From Thereva unica (taxonomy: Eukaryota; Arthropoda; Insecta; Diptera; Therevidae): 64,000 bases of DNA. The notes beneath the pieces are model-generated. The model saw only the letters and a list, made by a program, of their open reading frames with translations, had not been told where the DNA came from and did not search any database. Below, piece after piece: positions 33,193 to 45,560 of the stretch (positions are counted from its first letter, which is position 1; each line of letters starts with the position of its first letter). The stretch is taken from the NCBI GenBank assembly GCA_949987705.1, contig OX465281.1:172436516-172500515 (forward strand), given 5' to 3'. Position numbers and translations under genes: made by a program.

Positions 33193-33246
33193 TACAGATC
33201 GCAATAGCAACGTTGTGATAATTGATTTAAGTTGTTTTGCGCGAAA

Positions 33247-33714
33247 ATGTTTAAGGTATGAAATCCTATGAAGTATCAAGTGTTCAATAATTCTGAGTGC
33301 GTGTCTCACTATTTTTGCTTTTTAGCTGTGTGTTCTGCTGTTAGTGCTCGCTGCGGCTATTTATGCCCATCCGGGTGAAGAAGTGCCACAAGCGGATCTT
33401 GTAAAAACAAAGGAAGCAGTACGAAGGATTAATATTATGTTGATGAGCATAACGTGAATAAATTATTTGATTTTTTAACTCAGATCCTACCAAATCCAGC
33501 GGAGGACACTGATGAGCTTGCAGGAACTGCTGGTCAAGACGAAAGCTTGAAGGGTGCTGAATCCGCATGGGGATGGGGTTACCCCAGTTACAGTAGAGGA
33601 TATGGTGGATGGGGTAGTCGATATGGATGGGGCGGACGCGGGTATAGATGGGGCGGTTGGGGCGGCGGCTACAGAAGTGGATGGGGCTCTGACCGTTACT
33701 ACAGATATTGGTGA
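33247..33714 (+). CDS. Secreted Gly/Tyr/Trp-rich small peptide, copy 2
   Basis: Exons 33247-33255, 33326-33418 and 33484-33714, with introns 33256-33325 and 33419-33483. All are at a constant 28560-bp offset from copy 1, and I found no base difference in exons or introns. It encodes the same ~110-residue product: signal peptide, acidic spacer and Gly/Tyr/Trp/Arg-rich tail without cysteine. Both copies keep intact splice sites, stop and AATAAA (33744-33749), so both may be expressed. Identity across introns argues for a very recent duplication, gene conversion, or an assembly artefact. Flanking differences (the 390-bp insertion and N1 cluster) make a pure assembly artefact less likely. The molecular function is unknown. 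Confidence 0.8.
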
Positions 33715-34170
33715 TCTTTAATTTAGTTTGTTAAGAAAGCAGAAATAAAATATTTGTTTAAAACTTTGTTTGTTTAATATTTGCTTGGAACCAAAAATGC
33801 AGTACGTTAACAATATTGTTCGGAGTATTCTGAATTTTTATCACCTCGCAATTGTTCTACACTACAAAAGGGGAAGTTTCGCTCTCAGAAACTTCCAGTT
33901 TAATCAGATTAGAGGCTATTAATCTATATAATGTCGATTAAACATGAATCAAATGAAAGAATCGCTTCTAACTCTAAAAGTGTTAAGTTCTTATTACTTT
34001 ACCATTAAACACTTATCTTTTAAAAATATATATGTAAATGAACATTAACAGCAACTAATTAAAACTGACGTACATACCTACACCTACTTCAAACATAAAT
34101 CATGCACAATAAAATAAAAGCAACCATGCAGTTTTCGAATATTTAATAACTTCCAAATTTATTAACAAAC

Positions 34171-34930
34171 AACCTTTGAAAATTTTAAAGCAAGTTTTTA
34201 CCAAGCATGCTAAACCGAAGAAAGAACTTGTTTTATGCATTTGCAGCGTTAACCTGCTAGACCACTTGCTCGTGGTATGCTCGATTAAATAATTTCATTA
34301 AAATGACTTAGCCTGAGGGCAATACACCTCGTTCATTGTGAATGTTGTCATGTTTGTTCCAGAAGTAGATCTTAAAGGAAAAACTTTTACTAAAAAATTA
34401 CTTATAAGCTACACTTTAATAAATCAAAGGTAGAAATATTAAACTATGCTTAAAATAGTTTGAGAAGAACACGATGACGATTACTTTTGAACTCTGGAAG
34501 ATTATTGCAAGTCTAGTTGCTGTAGAGAGTTCGTGGTTTAGCCGCGTGGGCCAGGACACAAACGCATTCATTTCAGCGAGACACTTTCAGTATCATGAAT
34601 GAATGTTATGTTGCTTAAACAAAAAAAATTCAAAATACATACAAACATATGTATGTATATACTGAAAAATATTATTTTCAATGACGTATGCTTTGATTTG
34701 TTTTTGTTTGTTTGTTTTTGTTTTTAATTTATCAAGTTTCTTCAATTTATTTTTCTTTTTGTTTTTAATTTATCAAGTTTCTTTTTTTCATTCGTTTTTA
34801 TTTTTCTTCAGTATAATTTTTCAAATTTTTAATAGATAAGTCAAATTTCTTTTTATTCTTATTTTAATTTTGTTTAGCTTAGTTTATTTTTTTGAAATGA
34901 TAAAATTTTCACTTTTTAGTTTTTACTCAT
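34171..34930. other. No gene seen; AT-rich, T-rich at the end
   Basis: Low-complexity sequence. From about 34690 it is dominated by TTTTTGTTTG and TTTATTTTTC runs, which may belong to the 5' leader of the retrotransposon that follows. No reading frame, RNA gene or known repeat recognised. Confidence 0.5.
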
Positions 34931-34939
34931 TTGTATCGG

Positions 34940-36620
34940 GGCGGCAGTCTTGCTCTGTTATCTTCTGTACACCTACATGTACCCTTACGCTTGATGTCGG
35001 GTAACGTTCCTTCTCGTCGTGATGTGAACGGAAATATAAGTCAAATCCTATTACGAATTTTTGTCTCGCAATCTAGTGGATTGAAGGTCTGTCATCTTAA
35101 TGCGCGCAGTTTAATTATGAGTATTGATGAAATAAGGTATATCTTTGCAGACTCGAATGTAGATATCATTTGTTTCTCTGAAACTTGGTTAAAGCCGGAC
35201 TTACCGGATTCACTTATCTCCATACCTGGATATAATGTCCTTAGATCCGACCAATTTGATAGGCGTGGGGGCGGTGTCGCCATTTTCTTTAAAGCTGGCA
35301 TATCGTATAGATAGCTTCATCAAATGATGGAGTCGAATTTATTTTTGCTGAATTATAGGAGCTATTTATAAGCCTCCCGGAATTTCTAATCTAGAACCGC
35401 TGTATTCCTGTATTGAAAGGTTAGGATGTTGTTGCCCTCATATTATCCTTTGTGGAGACTTTAATTTGAATGTTCTTAACCCGAATAATTTAGCCAGCGA
35501 CTTCTTTTCGATTTTAAATTCGTACTCTCTATCAATCGTTAATACTGCTCCAACTCATTTCACCGGGTCCTGTTCCTCTTTACTAGATTACTTTATAGTT
35601 AATAATATAAACCTTGTAACCTTTTCAAATCAAATGTCTGTTCCTGGAGTCTCTGACCATGATCTCCTCTTCTTTAATTATAACATTTTTCCTACTACGG
35701 AAAATTTTACTAAGCCACACTATTTTAGAAATTTCAGAAATCTCGACCGCGTCAGCTTACTCGCTGAAGCGTTCTCACTCGACTGGAGTAATATATATTC
35801 AATGCCAGACGTTAATGCTCAGGTTGAACACTTCAACAAATTCAGCCTATATCTTCTGGACAAATACGTGCCGTTAAAGTACTACACATCCAATAAAAAG
35901 GTGTGTCCTTGGTTTTCGCCTATAATTTAATCCCTGTTTCGACAGCGTGACAAAGCCTACGTTCACTGGAAAAAGTGCAAATCGAATGAAAACTGGACCG
36001 CATTCCGCTTGCTCAGAAATCGTACTACGAACGCAATAAAAAAAGCCAAATATGACTATTATACAGCCAAACTTGATGCTAATTTACCCCCTCAAGTGCT
36101 CTGGAAAAACCTTCGCAACATCGGAGTTACCGGCAAACATCTATCACAAGTTTACATTGATCCCACTGTTCTTAACAACTTTTTTACGTCTGTTGGCTCT
36201 GCTTCCAGCGACAACAGTGATATAATCAACTCAGCTTCAATATCAGAATCCTCCAGTAGTTCCTCCTGTGTCGTTTCGAACATCGTTTCTGATTTCGGTT
36301 TTTGCTTTAAGAGAGTGTCAGAGGAGAACGTCATTTCTGTCATCAACTCTATTAGATCAAATGCACTGACGGCATTAGTTTAAAATTTCTTCTTCTTTCC
36401 TCTATACTTCCTTTTCTCTCCCACATTTTTAACTCCTGTCTAACGTCTTCTACTTTCCCATCTTTGTGGAAGAAAGCAAAAGTTACTCCAAATCCTAAAA
36501 AATCCAATGCCTCTCTTCCACAGGACTTCCGACCCATTAGTATCCTTTCTTGCCTCTCCAAAATTCTAGAAAAGTTTATGTAAATTCAAATGGTCCAATA
36601 CCTTGAATCTAATTCTTGAA
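34940..36620 (+). pseudogene. Jockey/CR1-group retrotransposon I, endonuclease and start of RT
   Basis: Degraded ORF2. The endonuclease starts GLKVCHLNARSLIMSIDEIR and shows CFSETWLKPDL, RRGGGVAIFF, CGDFNLNVL and GVSDHDLLFFNY. The linker has CPWFSPII, a stop at 35928-35930, LRNRTTNAIKKAKYDYY and PQVLWKNLRNIG. The RT begins SLWKKAKVTPNPKKSNASLP and DFRPISILSCLSKILEKF and ends near 36620. Frameshifts lie near 35315-35400 and 36370. It is closely related to elements II and III. The T-rich stretch to 36930 has no gene. Confidence 0.8.
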
Positions 36621-36929
36621 TCTTATATTATTTATCTATTTTTTATTTTTATTTTTTGCATTCTTTTTTTTTGCTGAATTCTAGTTTTTGCTTTCTCTTT
36701 ATGTGTTATAATTTTTAATTTTTAGTTTTAATTTATTTTTATCTATATTTTTTATTAACTTAATCTATGCTGCCTACTCTATATCCTTTCTTCTCTTCGT
36801 CTCTACTATTATTTCTTTTCTTCTATTATGCTTCCTTATTTCTAAAGCTTTCACTTCTCTCTTGACATCCTTTTTCTCTCTATCTCTTTCTCATTCCTAC
36901 CTTATTCTTCGCCTCCTTCCCTCTCTTAC

Positions 36930-37587
36930 CGTGATTACAGCAACATCAATCCTGAGCGGCTTCTAACTGCTGTTTCTTCTCAACCTTGGTACGACATCTA
37001 TTTCTCTACCTCTGTCGACGATAAGGTAGCTATCTTGTCTTCCTTCATCCAATCAGTGTACGGTCAATGTGTACCGCTTGTTACCCATAGACTTAAAACT
37101 CCTTCCCATTGTTCATGGTTTTCTCGCGAAATTCGGGATTTGATAATCCAGCGCGAGTATATGTACCGGCGTTACCGTAGAACTAAAATTCGCAGCTACC
37201 TAATTGAGTACAAAGTGCTTCGCAATCGCATCAACCTCAAAGTCAAAGCTGCCAAACGTGTGTTCTATGCTCGCAACCTATCCTAACCTAGATCCGAAAC
37301 GACTTTGGCCTAACCTTCGCTCGCTTGGTGTTCATTCTTCTGCATCTGACCCTTTTGATGTTGATGTTGAGCTCATAAACTCATCATTTATCCTCTCTCC
37401 CCCGAGATATGATGGTATCTCTTTCACTAATTCCTCCTCCTCTGACTCACTCAGTCCTGGCAGCTTTTACTTCCGCTGTGTTGATTCTTTAGAAGTTCTT
37501 AAATCTCTACTGTCTCCTCGAACAGTATCGGCTTTGATGGAATCTCTCCACGCTTTCTCAATATACTGTCTCCCCTAATTGCTGATC
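36930..37587 (+). pseudogene. Retrotransposon II, 5' part (endonuclease-RT linker)
   Basis: The frame contains NINPERLLTAVSSQPWYDIY, CVPLVTHRLKTPSHCSWFSR, the basic REYMYRRYRRTK helix and LRNRINLKVKAAKRVFYARN. A frameshift follows near 37270, then KRLWPNLRSLGVHSSASDPF, SFYFRCVDSLEVLKSLLS and finally PLIADPI. It aligns with the linker of elements I and III. At 37588-37593 (CTATCA) it is interrupted by element III and resumes at 40664. Confidence 0.75.
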
Positions 37588-37593
37588 CTATCA

Positions 37594-40500
37594 GCATCAA
37601 ATTTGAATTCTTTTATAATGTCTTTTCCAAATCTGAAGTACATGTGATTGTGGTAAGCGAAACATGGCTCACTAAAAATGTAAATTCAAGAATTCTGTCC
37701 ATTCCTAACTATAGCCTCTTTAGAAATGACCGAATATCTCGTAGGGGAGGCGGAGTTGGAATTTATGTTCACAGCTCCTTGAGATGCTCCATTATTTATT
37801 CATCAACAAGTATTGAAAATACACAATCTTTGGCTGTTGAGGTGGACTCCGGATTTGAAAAATGCGCTATCGTTGGTATCTACCGACCGCCTGGTGGCAC
37901 CTTCTGTTTAGATGACGTCACCCAATTAAAAATGGCCCTCTCACCTATTATTTTTAAATATCACAATATAATTACTTGTGGTGACTTAAATATTAATGCG
38001 CTTAAACCTAGTACCTCTTTAAACAACTTGTTTTACCTTTGTCAGATCCTCAACCTAGAAATAGTCAATTGCTTGCCCACCTTTTTTAATGCTACCGTAC
38101 CATCACAACTTGATTATTTGTTGGTAGGTGACATTACGAAAGTGGTTTTTCACAACCAACTCACTCCTCCTAGTAATTTCGATCATGATCTTCTCTTTCT
38201 CTCCTACAAGATGCAGCTCCTTCCCATTCCCCAGTTTCGCTCTATTTCTTTTAGAGACTTTAAGAGTATAAATCTGGAGCTACTTGGTAATGAATGCATT
38301 GCGGCTTCGTGGGACAACGTCCTGACTTCGAATACTGTGGACGAAAAACTTCAAAATTTTTATGAAGTTATAGCTGCTCTCTATGAGCAATTTGTCCCAT
38401 TACGTACAATTAAAATTCATCCCAAGCGCTGTCCTTGGTTAACTCCTGAAATACATTCTTCATTGGCTGAACGCGATTTTCTTTACCATCAATACAAAAG
38501 GACGCGCAGTGAAGCAGTTCGTAAGATGTATAAAAAAGTCCGTAATAAAACAATTGCTCTTCTACGATCTGCTAAACGATCCTACGCTAAAAATTTGCTC
38601 GACATTAATTTACCCCCAAAAATATTATGGCGCAATATTCGTGATTTGGGTACGTATGGGAATGATTCTCAACAAGTGTTTGTAGAGCCCAATATATTAA
38701 ACGAGTACTTTTCATCCATCTCTGAGAGTAACTCTGCTCCAGTTGAAGGTAGCTGTACCAACATATGCCCAGCGGATGGCTTTTCTTTTCGTTGTATCGA
38801 TAACCATGAACTTCTTTCTGCGTTGTTTTCTGTCAAATCAAACGCCGTGGGTGTTGACAACGTCTCTCCAAAGTTCATGAAGTTGATCGCCCCATTTATA
38901 TCTAATGTCCTTACTCATATTTTTAACACCTGCCTTACAGTTTCTCCGTTTCCTAGCCAATGGAAACAGGCTCTTGTTGTACCTATTCCGAAAAAGGTCT
39001 CTCCTTCGCAACCATCTGACTTCCGTCCAATCATTCTTCTATGTTTCCTTTCTAAAGTTTTTGAAAAAATTATTGCTAAGCAGCTCATGTACTATCTAAA
39101 TCAAAGTAGTCTTCTCTCTATATGGCAATCTGGTTTCAGGTCTGGGCACAGCTGCGAAACGGCACTCTTAAAAGTTTCAACTGATATTTTTGAGTCACTT
39201 GATAACAATATATCCTCTCTTCAATTGCAATCTTAGTTCTACTCGATTTCTCAAAAGCATTTGACTCAGTTGATCATATGATGTTACTTGAAAAACTAGG
39301 CAGAAATTTTGGACTCGGCCCTACTGCAGTCAAACTTTTTGAAAGCTATCTCCAGGAGCGCTCTCAAATTGTTAAGGTACAAGAATCTTTCTCCGAACCA
39401 GCGCTTCTTCATTGTGGAGTACCTCAAGGCTCTATCCTGGGCCCCTTGCTTTTCAGCCTTTATATAAACGACCTTCCAAATGTAGTCAAACATTGTTCCA
39501 TACATCTATATGCTGATGATGTGCAGATCTATTTAAGCAAACCTCTTGAACTTATCGAGGATTGTACTGTTCAGCTAAACAGTGATCTGAAACGTGTAAC
39601 TGAATGGTCAGTCCAGTACAAATTACTGCTGAACCCTACCAAGTCGTCCTGCCTTGTCGTCAACAAAACTCCTATTGACATTGAAAATCTGTTCCCAATT
39701 AAAATTAATGGTAATGTTTTACACTATGTTGACTCTGTAAGAAATCTGGGAGTCGAGCTCGACTGTAAATTCAGTTGCTGTAACCAAACCAGAAATGTCC
39801 TTCGTAAGGTGTATGCCTGCCTTCGCCAACTTTGGGTATCCTCTAATCTATTGCCTCTTGCTTTACGTATACGACTGGCGAAGGCCCTGGTAATGCCCCA
39901 TTTCACGTACGGAAGCCTAATTTTTCCAAACTTGATGCTGCCTGTTCTAGAAAAATAAAAGTCGCGTTCAATGATACCCTTCGTTTTGTCTTTAAATTGC
40001 GTCGTTTTGATCATATCACGCACTATGCTCCCATTCTGCTAGGTATGACGTTTGAAAACTACCTAATATATCATCGATTAAAATTCACTTTTAAACTTAT
40101 ACACAGCAGATGCCCTGGATATTTATTTCAAAAACTTAACTTCTTGCAACTAAGCAGACAATCTAGCACACTTTTGGTGCCTCGTATACGAACAGTATAT
40201 GGTGAACGCTCTTACTTGTTCCAAATTGCTCGGATGTGGAACAAACTACCCGTTTATGTGCGGAGCGCGTCCTCTTGGCGATTATTTAACAGGCTCTTGA
40301 AGGAACATCTAACAAATAATAATCTGTAGGGTCACTCACTTTTTGAATCTTCTTTTCATTTATCTTCTTTTCTTGCCATTTTTTTTTCTTTTATTTTATT
40401 ATTAAAACATTATTTTTTATATTTTGTTAATATTATTTTTCAAACTTCATCTTGTAACTTCTTTTCATTTTTCTTCGTTTTCTCACTTTTTTTTTTAAAC

Positions 40501-40657
40501 ATTATTTCTTTTATTTTGTTAATATTATTTGTTTTTTAGTTTGTAGTATGTTATATTCATTTTGTCTCAGTCACCCAATTAATATTTTGTTTGTACGTTT
40601 GTAAGAATTATGTTCTTTTGTACAATTTTAAATAAATTGTTATTATTATTATTATTA
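37594..40657 (+). mobile_element. Jockey/CR1-group retrotransposon III, inserted in II
   Basis: A 3064-bp insert flanked by the 6-bp duplication CTATCA (37588-37593 and 40658-40663). It is 5'-truncated: the first bases are already inside the endonuclease, just upstream of VVSETWL. It ends with AATAAATTG and a TTA microsatellite. Removing it together with one CTATCA joins element II in frame (ADPI-THVFNYCLTASEF). Confidence 0.9.
37596..40329 (+). pseudogene. Endonuclease-reverse transcriptase of retrotransposon III
   Basis: The reading frame covers most of ORF2: VVSETWLTKNVNSRILSIPN, RRGGGVGIYVHSS, TCGDLNINAL, NFDHDLLFLSYK, CPWLTPEIHSSL, LPPKILWRNIRDLG, SDFRPIILLCFLSKVFEKII, QSGFRSGHSCETALL, LLDFSKAFDSVDH, CGVPQGSILGPLLFSLYIND and the catalytic LYADDVQIYL. 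The C-terminus has CPGYLFQKLN and GERSYLFQIARMWNKLPVYV and stops at 40327-40329. Frameshifts lie near 39225-39232 and 39930. The missing N-terminus removes the first endonuclease motif (the family's HLNARSL). Non-functional but recent. Confidence 0.9.
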
Positions 40658-40663
40658 CTATCA

Positions 40664-41935
40664 CTCATGTTTTTAACTATTGTCTTACTGCATCTGAATT
40701 CTCTTCGCTCTGGAAAAAGGCCATTGTGATTCCTTTACCCAAAAGACCGTCTCCATCTGATATATCTGATTTTCGTCCTATTAGCATCCTTCCCTTTCTT
40801 GCTAAAGCTTTTGAAAAAAATATTTTTACTCAAGTGATGAGTCATCTTGAACGTAACAATGTTCTTTCTATCTTTCAATCTGGATATCGTAAATCGCACA
40901 GTTGTGAGACTGCTATGTTAAGGGTTATAACTGATCTAAGGGCTACTATTGATCAGGGTAATATTGCATTTCTAGCTCTGCTCGACTTTTCTAAGGCTTT
41001 TGACTCGGTGGTCCATTCGCTCCTGTTGCCCAAACTTAATCAACTCTATCAGTTCTTTTCCTCCGCCACGCGTCTTTTCTCCTCTCTTCTTTATGATAGA
41101 TTTCAATGTGTTCGGCACAACGGCAGAATATCCTCTCTTCTGCCGGTGCGTCTGCGTGTCCCTCAAGGCTCGATACTGGGTCCTCTTCTTTTCTCCCTGT
41201 ATATTAATGATCTTCCCTCTGTCATTGACGGCTGTTTTTTTCATATGTATGCTGATGATCTTCAGCTGTACAATACTTTTCCTCCTAGTGATATTGTTTC
41301 CGGTACAGCAGTTATGAATAATATTTTATATCGTATCAGTCAATGGAGCTCTAATAATTTCCTCAAACTTAATCCAATTAAATCCCAAGTACTGCTTATC
41401 AGCCAGCGTCCTACGTCCTCTGAATTTACTCCTAATTTATTAGCAGGTGGTGTTCCTATTCCTGTCGTTGATTGTGTCAAGAGCCTGGGGATATTTATTA
41501 ATTGGAAGCTTTCCTGTTGTAATTATGTTTCCTTCATGCTGTCTAAGATATATGGTACCTTGCGAAAACTGTGGCTGTTCGCGGATGTGCTATCACCCTC
41601 TATCCGTGTCGAGCTTGTGAAATCCCTAATTCTGCCGCATTTTCTCTATGGTGCCCTTGTTTATATATCTCTTGATTCGTCCGGTCTTCAACGACTCAGG
41701 GTCGCATTCAGTGATTGTTTGAGATTTTCACCTTCGTGGATGATCATGTGTCGGGCGTGCAAAATTCACTGCTCGGCTCTTTCATTTTCTCAATGTCATG
41801 GCACTAACTCTCCTATATAAAATATTTTACTCTAAGCGTCCTGCTACCTATCTCTCCTGATTTTCTTGTCCCGATGCAGTCCTTGAGATCAGTTAAGTTG
41901 CTTATCCCTTGTTTAGCCCCAAACCTAAAATGAAA
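40664..41935 (+). pseudogene. Retrotransposon II, 3' part (reverse transcriptase)
   Basis: Continuation of 36930-37587. RT blocks: THVFNYCLTASEFSSLWKKA, DFRPISILPFLAKAFEK, QSGYRKSHSCETAMLRVITD, LLDFSKAFDSVVHSLLL, RVPQGSILGPLLFSLYIND and the catalytic MYADDLQLYNT. The usual GVPQGS reads RVPQGS. After FSDCLRFSPSWMIM the frame decays, though RPATYLS and later fragments still resemble the tail of element III in another frame. It ends in a poly-A run at about 41932-41947. Confidence 0.8.
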
Positions 41936-42088
41936 AAAAAAAAAAAACATATTAAAAATTTAAGAAAACAAACAAAAAAACCTTACGATTATACTTACCT
42001 GAAATGAATTAATCCAAAAATTAAATATTGAATTAAAATAAAGTTGAAATTCCCTGAAAATAAAAATGAATTTAATTATAAAATTATT

Positions 42089-42547
42089 AAATAAAAAAAC
42101 TTTTTAATATAACACGTTTTTATAACGAACTAAAAAGTATAAAATAATGGCACTAGCCCCATACAGATTTAGAACCTCAAACATATTTCTAACACCACAC
42201 AGATAGTCCTGAAAATTTGTGATTGTGAATTTGTAATAGCTATGAAAATATATGTAAAATTTTAAACGAAAAACCGTGGGGCGTATATATTATTGATGCC
42301 AATGATTTCTCAACCCAGCTACTCTACACTCCTTACTATTGTCTATAGCATGCGCCCCACGTTTTTTCGTTTAAAATTTTACATATATTTTCATAGCTAT
42401 TACAAATTCACAATCACAAATTTTCAGGACTATCTGTATGGTGTTAGAAATATGTTTGAGGTTCTAAATCTGTATGGGGCTAGTGCCATTATTTTATACT
42501 TTTTAGTTCGTTATAAAAACGTGTTATATTAAAAAGTTTTTTTATCT
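42089..42547. repeat. Near-perfect inverted repeat, ~195-bp arms
   Basis: The left arm 42089-42283 is the inverted complement of 42353-42547 with very few mismatches, the first near the loop at CGAAAAACCG versus CGAAAAAACG. The loop is about 69 bp. Weak matching continues a little outward. There are no TIR-transposon terminal motifs and no reading frame across it. RNA from either strand would fold into a ~195-bp duplex. Confidence 0.9.
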
Positions 42548-42975
42548 AATAATTATTATCTGCTTTTTAGTCTTGTGTGCGACATTTTGCAATCACTTTT
42601 TAACATGGTCATGATATTATGACGGATACATGTGGAAAATTGTTACCTAAATCTACTAATAATATACCAATCTTTTTAATTTTGATATTCCTGAAAATTA
42701 AAATGAAGGAGTAAGCTAAATTAATTTTATATGATTTTTATTTCAATAATAGCTGCATCTCTTTTTTGATCATTTTTACTATTTTCACTCGTGAGTGCTC
42801 GCAACTACTCTTTTACTGAAATCGCTTAGCGGACTTCTGATTGTATTTAACTGCTTTCTTCATATAAAAACATTTATAAATGAAATTTGAGTCGTGATTA
42901 TCTGAAACTTTTATCTTTCATTTTACTTTGAATAATTTACCGTATTAATTTATTTAAATTATGTAACTGGTACAT
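42548..42975. other. No gene seen; AT-rich
   Basis: AT-rich single-copy-looking sequence without recognisable reading frames or repeats within the window. Confidence 0.5.
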
Positions 42976-42979
42976 GTGA

Positions 42980-45560
42980 AGGTTGTTGTAAAGTTAGGCA
43001 ATCCACCAGTTTATGTCAGCCGCCAAGTTAAATTTACAATGACCTCATATAGATTATTGTATTCTACTTATTACACCCTTTTCTGTAGTACCTACGTCGC
43101 GGGTGTTGTGATGAAAATGGTAAGCCGTGCTCTGAAGAGAATGGTAGCCCACCCTCCTGAGTAGGCCGCCACGGACCTAATGAGGTTCTGAGTATATTGT
43201 ATTGCTTATGGTGTTGTACTTATCATACCCTTTCATTTGATACCCATGTCGAAAGGGTTCTGAAGAGAATGGTAACACACCCTCCTGAGTAGGCCGCCAT
43301 GGACCTAATGAGGTTCTGAGTATATTGTATTGCTTACGTTGTTTTACTTATCATACCCTTTCATTTGATACCCATGTCGAAAGGGTTCTGAAGAGAATGG
43401 TAACCGGCCCTCCTGAGGAGGTCGTCATGGATCTAAAGACATAGCTTATTGCATTACTTATGATGCCCTTTCGTTTGATACCCATGTCGAGGGGGTGTGA
43501 AGAAAATGTTAATCCGTTCTCTTGAGATGGCCCCCATGGACCAAACGAAATATTGAGGATAATATATTGCTTATGGTATTCTACTAATCATACCCTTTCA
43601 TTTGACACCCATGTCGAAAGGGTTCTGAAGAGAATGGTAACTCACCCTCCTGAGTAGGCCGCCATGGACCTAATGAGGTTCTGAGTATATTGTATTGCTT
43701 ATGGTGTTTTACTTATCTTACCCTTTCATTTGATACCCATGTCGAAAGGTTTCTGAAGAGAATGGTAACCGGCCCTCCTGAGGAGGTCGTCATGGATCTA
43801 AAGACATAGCTTATTGCATTACTTATGATGCCCTTTCGTTTGATACCCATGTCGAGGGGGTGTGAAGAAAATGTTAATCCGTTCTCTTGCGATGGCCGCC
43901 ATGGACCAAACGAAATATTGAGGATAATATATTGCTTATGGTATTCTACTACTCATACCCTTTCATTTGACACCCATGTCGAAAGGGTTCTGAAGAGAAT
44001 GGTAACCCACCCTCCTGAGTAGGCCGCCACGGACCCAATGAGGTTCTGAGTATATTGTATTGCTTATGTTGTTTTACTTATCATACCCTTTCATTTGATA
44101 CCCATGTCGAAAGGGTTCTGAAGAGAATGGTAACCGACCCTCCTGAGGAGGTCGCCATGGATCTAAGGACATAGCTTATTGCATTACTTTTGATGCCCTG
44201 TCGTTTGATACCCATGTCGAGGGGGTGTGAAGAAAATGTTAATCCGTTCTCTTGAGATGGCCGCCATGGACCAAACGAAATATTGAGGATAATATATTGA
44301 TTATGGTATTCTACTTATCATACCCTTTCATTTGACACCCATGTCGAAAGGGTTCTGAAGAGAATAGTAACCCACCCTCCTGAGTAGGCCGCCATGGACC
44401 TAATGAGGTTCTGAGTATATTGTATTGCTTATGGTGTTTTACTTATCATACCCTTTCATTTGATACCCATGTCGAAAGGGTTCCGAAGTGAATGGTAACC
44501 GGCCCTCCTGAGGAGGTCGCCATGGATCTAAGGACATAGCTTATTGCATTACTTTTGATGCCCTTTCGTTTGATACCCATGTCGAGGGGGTGTGAAGAAA
44601 ATGTTAATCCGTTCTCTTGAGATGGCCGCCATGGACCAAACGAAATATTGAGGATAATATATTGCTTATGGTATTCTACTTATCATACCCTTTCATTTGA
44701 CACTCATGTCGAAAGGGTTCTGAAGAGAATGGTAACCCACCCTCCTGAGTAGGCCGCCATGGACCCAATGAGGTTCTGAGTATATTGTATTGCTTATGTT
44801 GTTTTACTTATCATACCCTTTCATTTGATACCCATGTCGAAAGGGTTCTGAAGAGAATGGTAACCGGCCCTCCTGAGGAGGTCGCCATGGATCTAAAGAC
44901 ATAGCTTATTGCATTCGACACATGATTCTCTTTCATTTGATACCCATGTCGAGACCCTTTCATTTGATACCCATGTCGAAAGGGTTCTGAAAAAAATGGT
45001 AACCCACCCTCCTGAGGAGTATGCCATGGATCTAAGGGCATGGCTTATTGCATTCGTCTTATGATGCCCTTTCATTTGATACCCATATAGAGGGGGTTGT
45101 GAAGAAAATGGTAATCCGCCCTCTGGAGATGACCGCCATGGACCAAACGATAAATTGAGTATACTATATTGCTTATGGTGTTCTACTTAACGTACCATTT
45201 CATTTGATATCCATGTTGAAGGGTTTGTGAAGAATATTTCAATCCGCCCTCCTGAGACGGCCTCCATGGATTAAAGGTATGTACCATATTGCATTGTCAT
45301 CACAGCTAAAGCTGTGTGCAAAATTTCACCATGATAGGATATCCGGAAGTATTTGAAAAATCGAATGCAAAATTTGTTCCGTGAAGAAAACAGTAATCCG
45401 TCCTCTATAGTCCTCCGCCATGGATCTAACGGTATAATGAGTATACCATATTGCATTGTCATCGGAGCTGAAGCTGTGTGCAAAATTTCAGGGTGATCGG
45501 GTAACCGGAAGTAGTCAAAAAATCGATTGCAAGATTTGTACCGGACAAACAGACAGACAG
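42980..45560. repeat. Satellite array sharing the N1 repeat core
   Basis: Tandem units of about 125-135 bp with the core CCCTTTCATTTGATACCCAT, then GTCGAAAGGGTTCTGAAGAG, GGCCGCCATGGA and TGAGTATATTGTATTGCTTA. Two unit types alternate: one with CCTCCTGAGTAGGCC, one with a shorter segment containing GACATAGCTTATTGCATTAC. They form a higher-order pattern of roughly 400 bp between 43200 and 44900. The right end (45290-45560) changes to units with CATATTGCATTGTCATC and ends in a CAGACAGACAGG tract. Short reading frames on both strands are by-products of the repeats. Confidence 0.85.

Larger units (their letters stand above)
31845..34170. repeat. Segmental duplication, copy 2
   Basis: Direct copy of 3673-5512, carrying a ~390-bp insertion (32132-32521) and a ~100-bp segment (33786-33888) absent from copy 1. 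The left edge lies within or at the end of the hAT transposase. The right edge is unique sequence, where copy 1 has N1 Helitrons instead. Confidence 0.95.
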
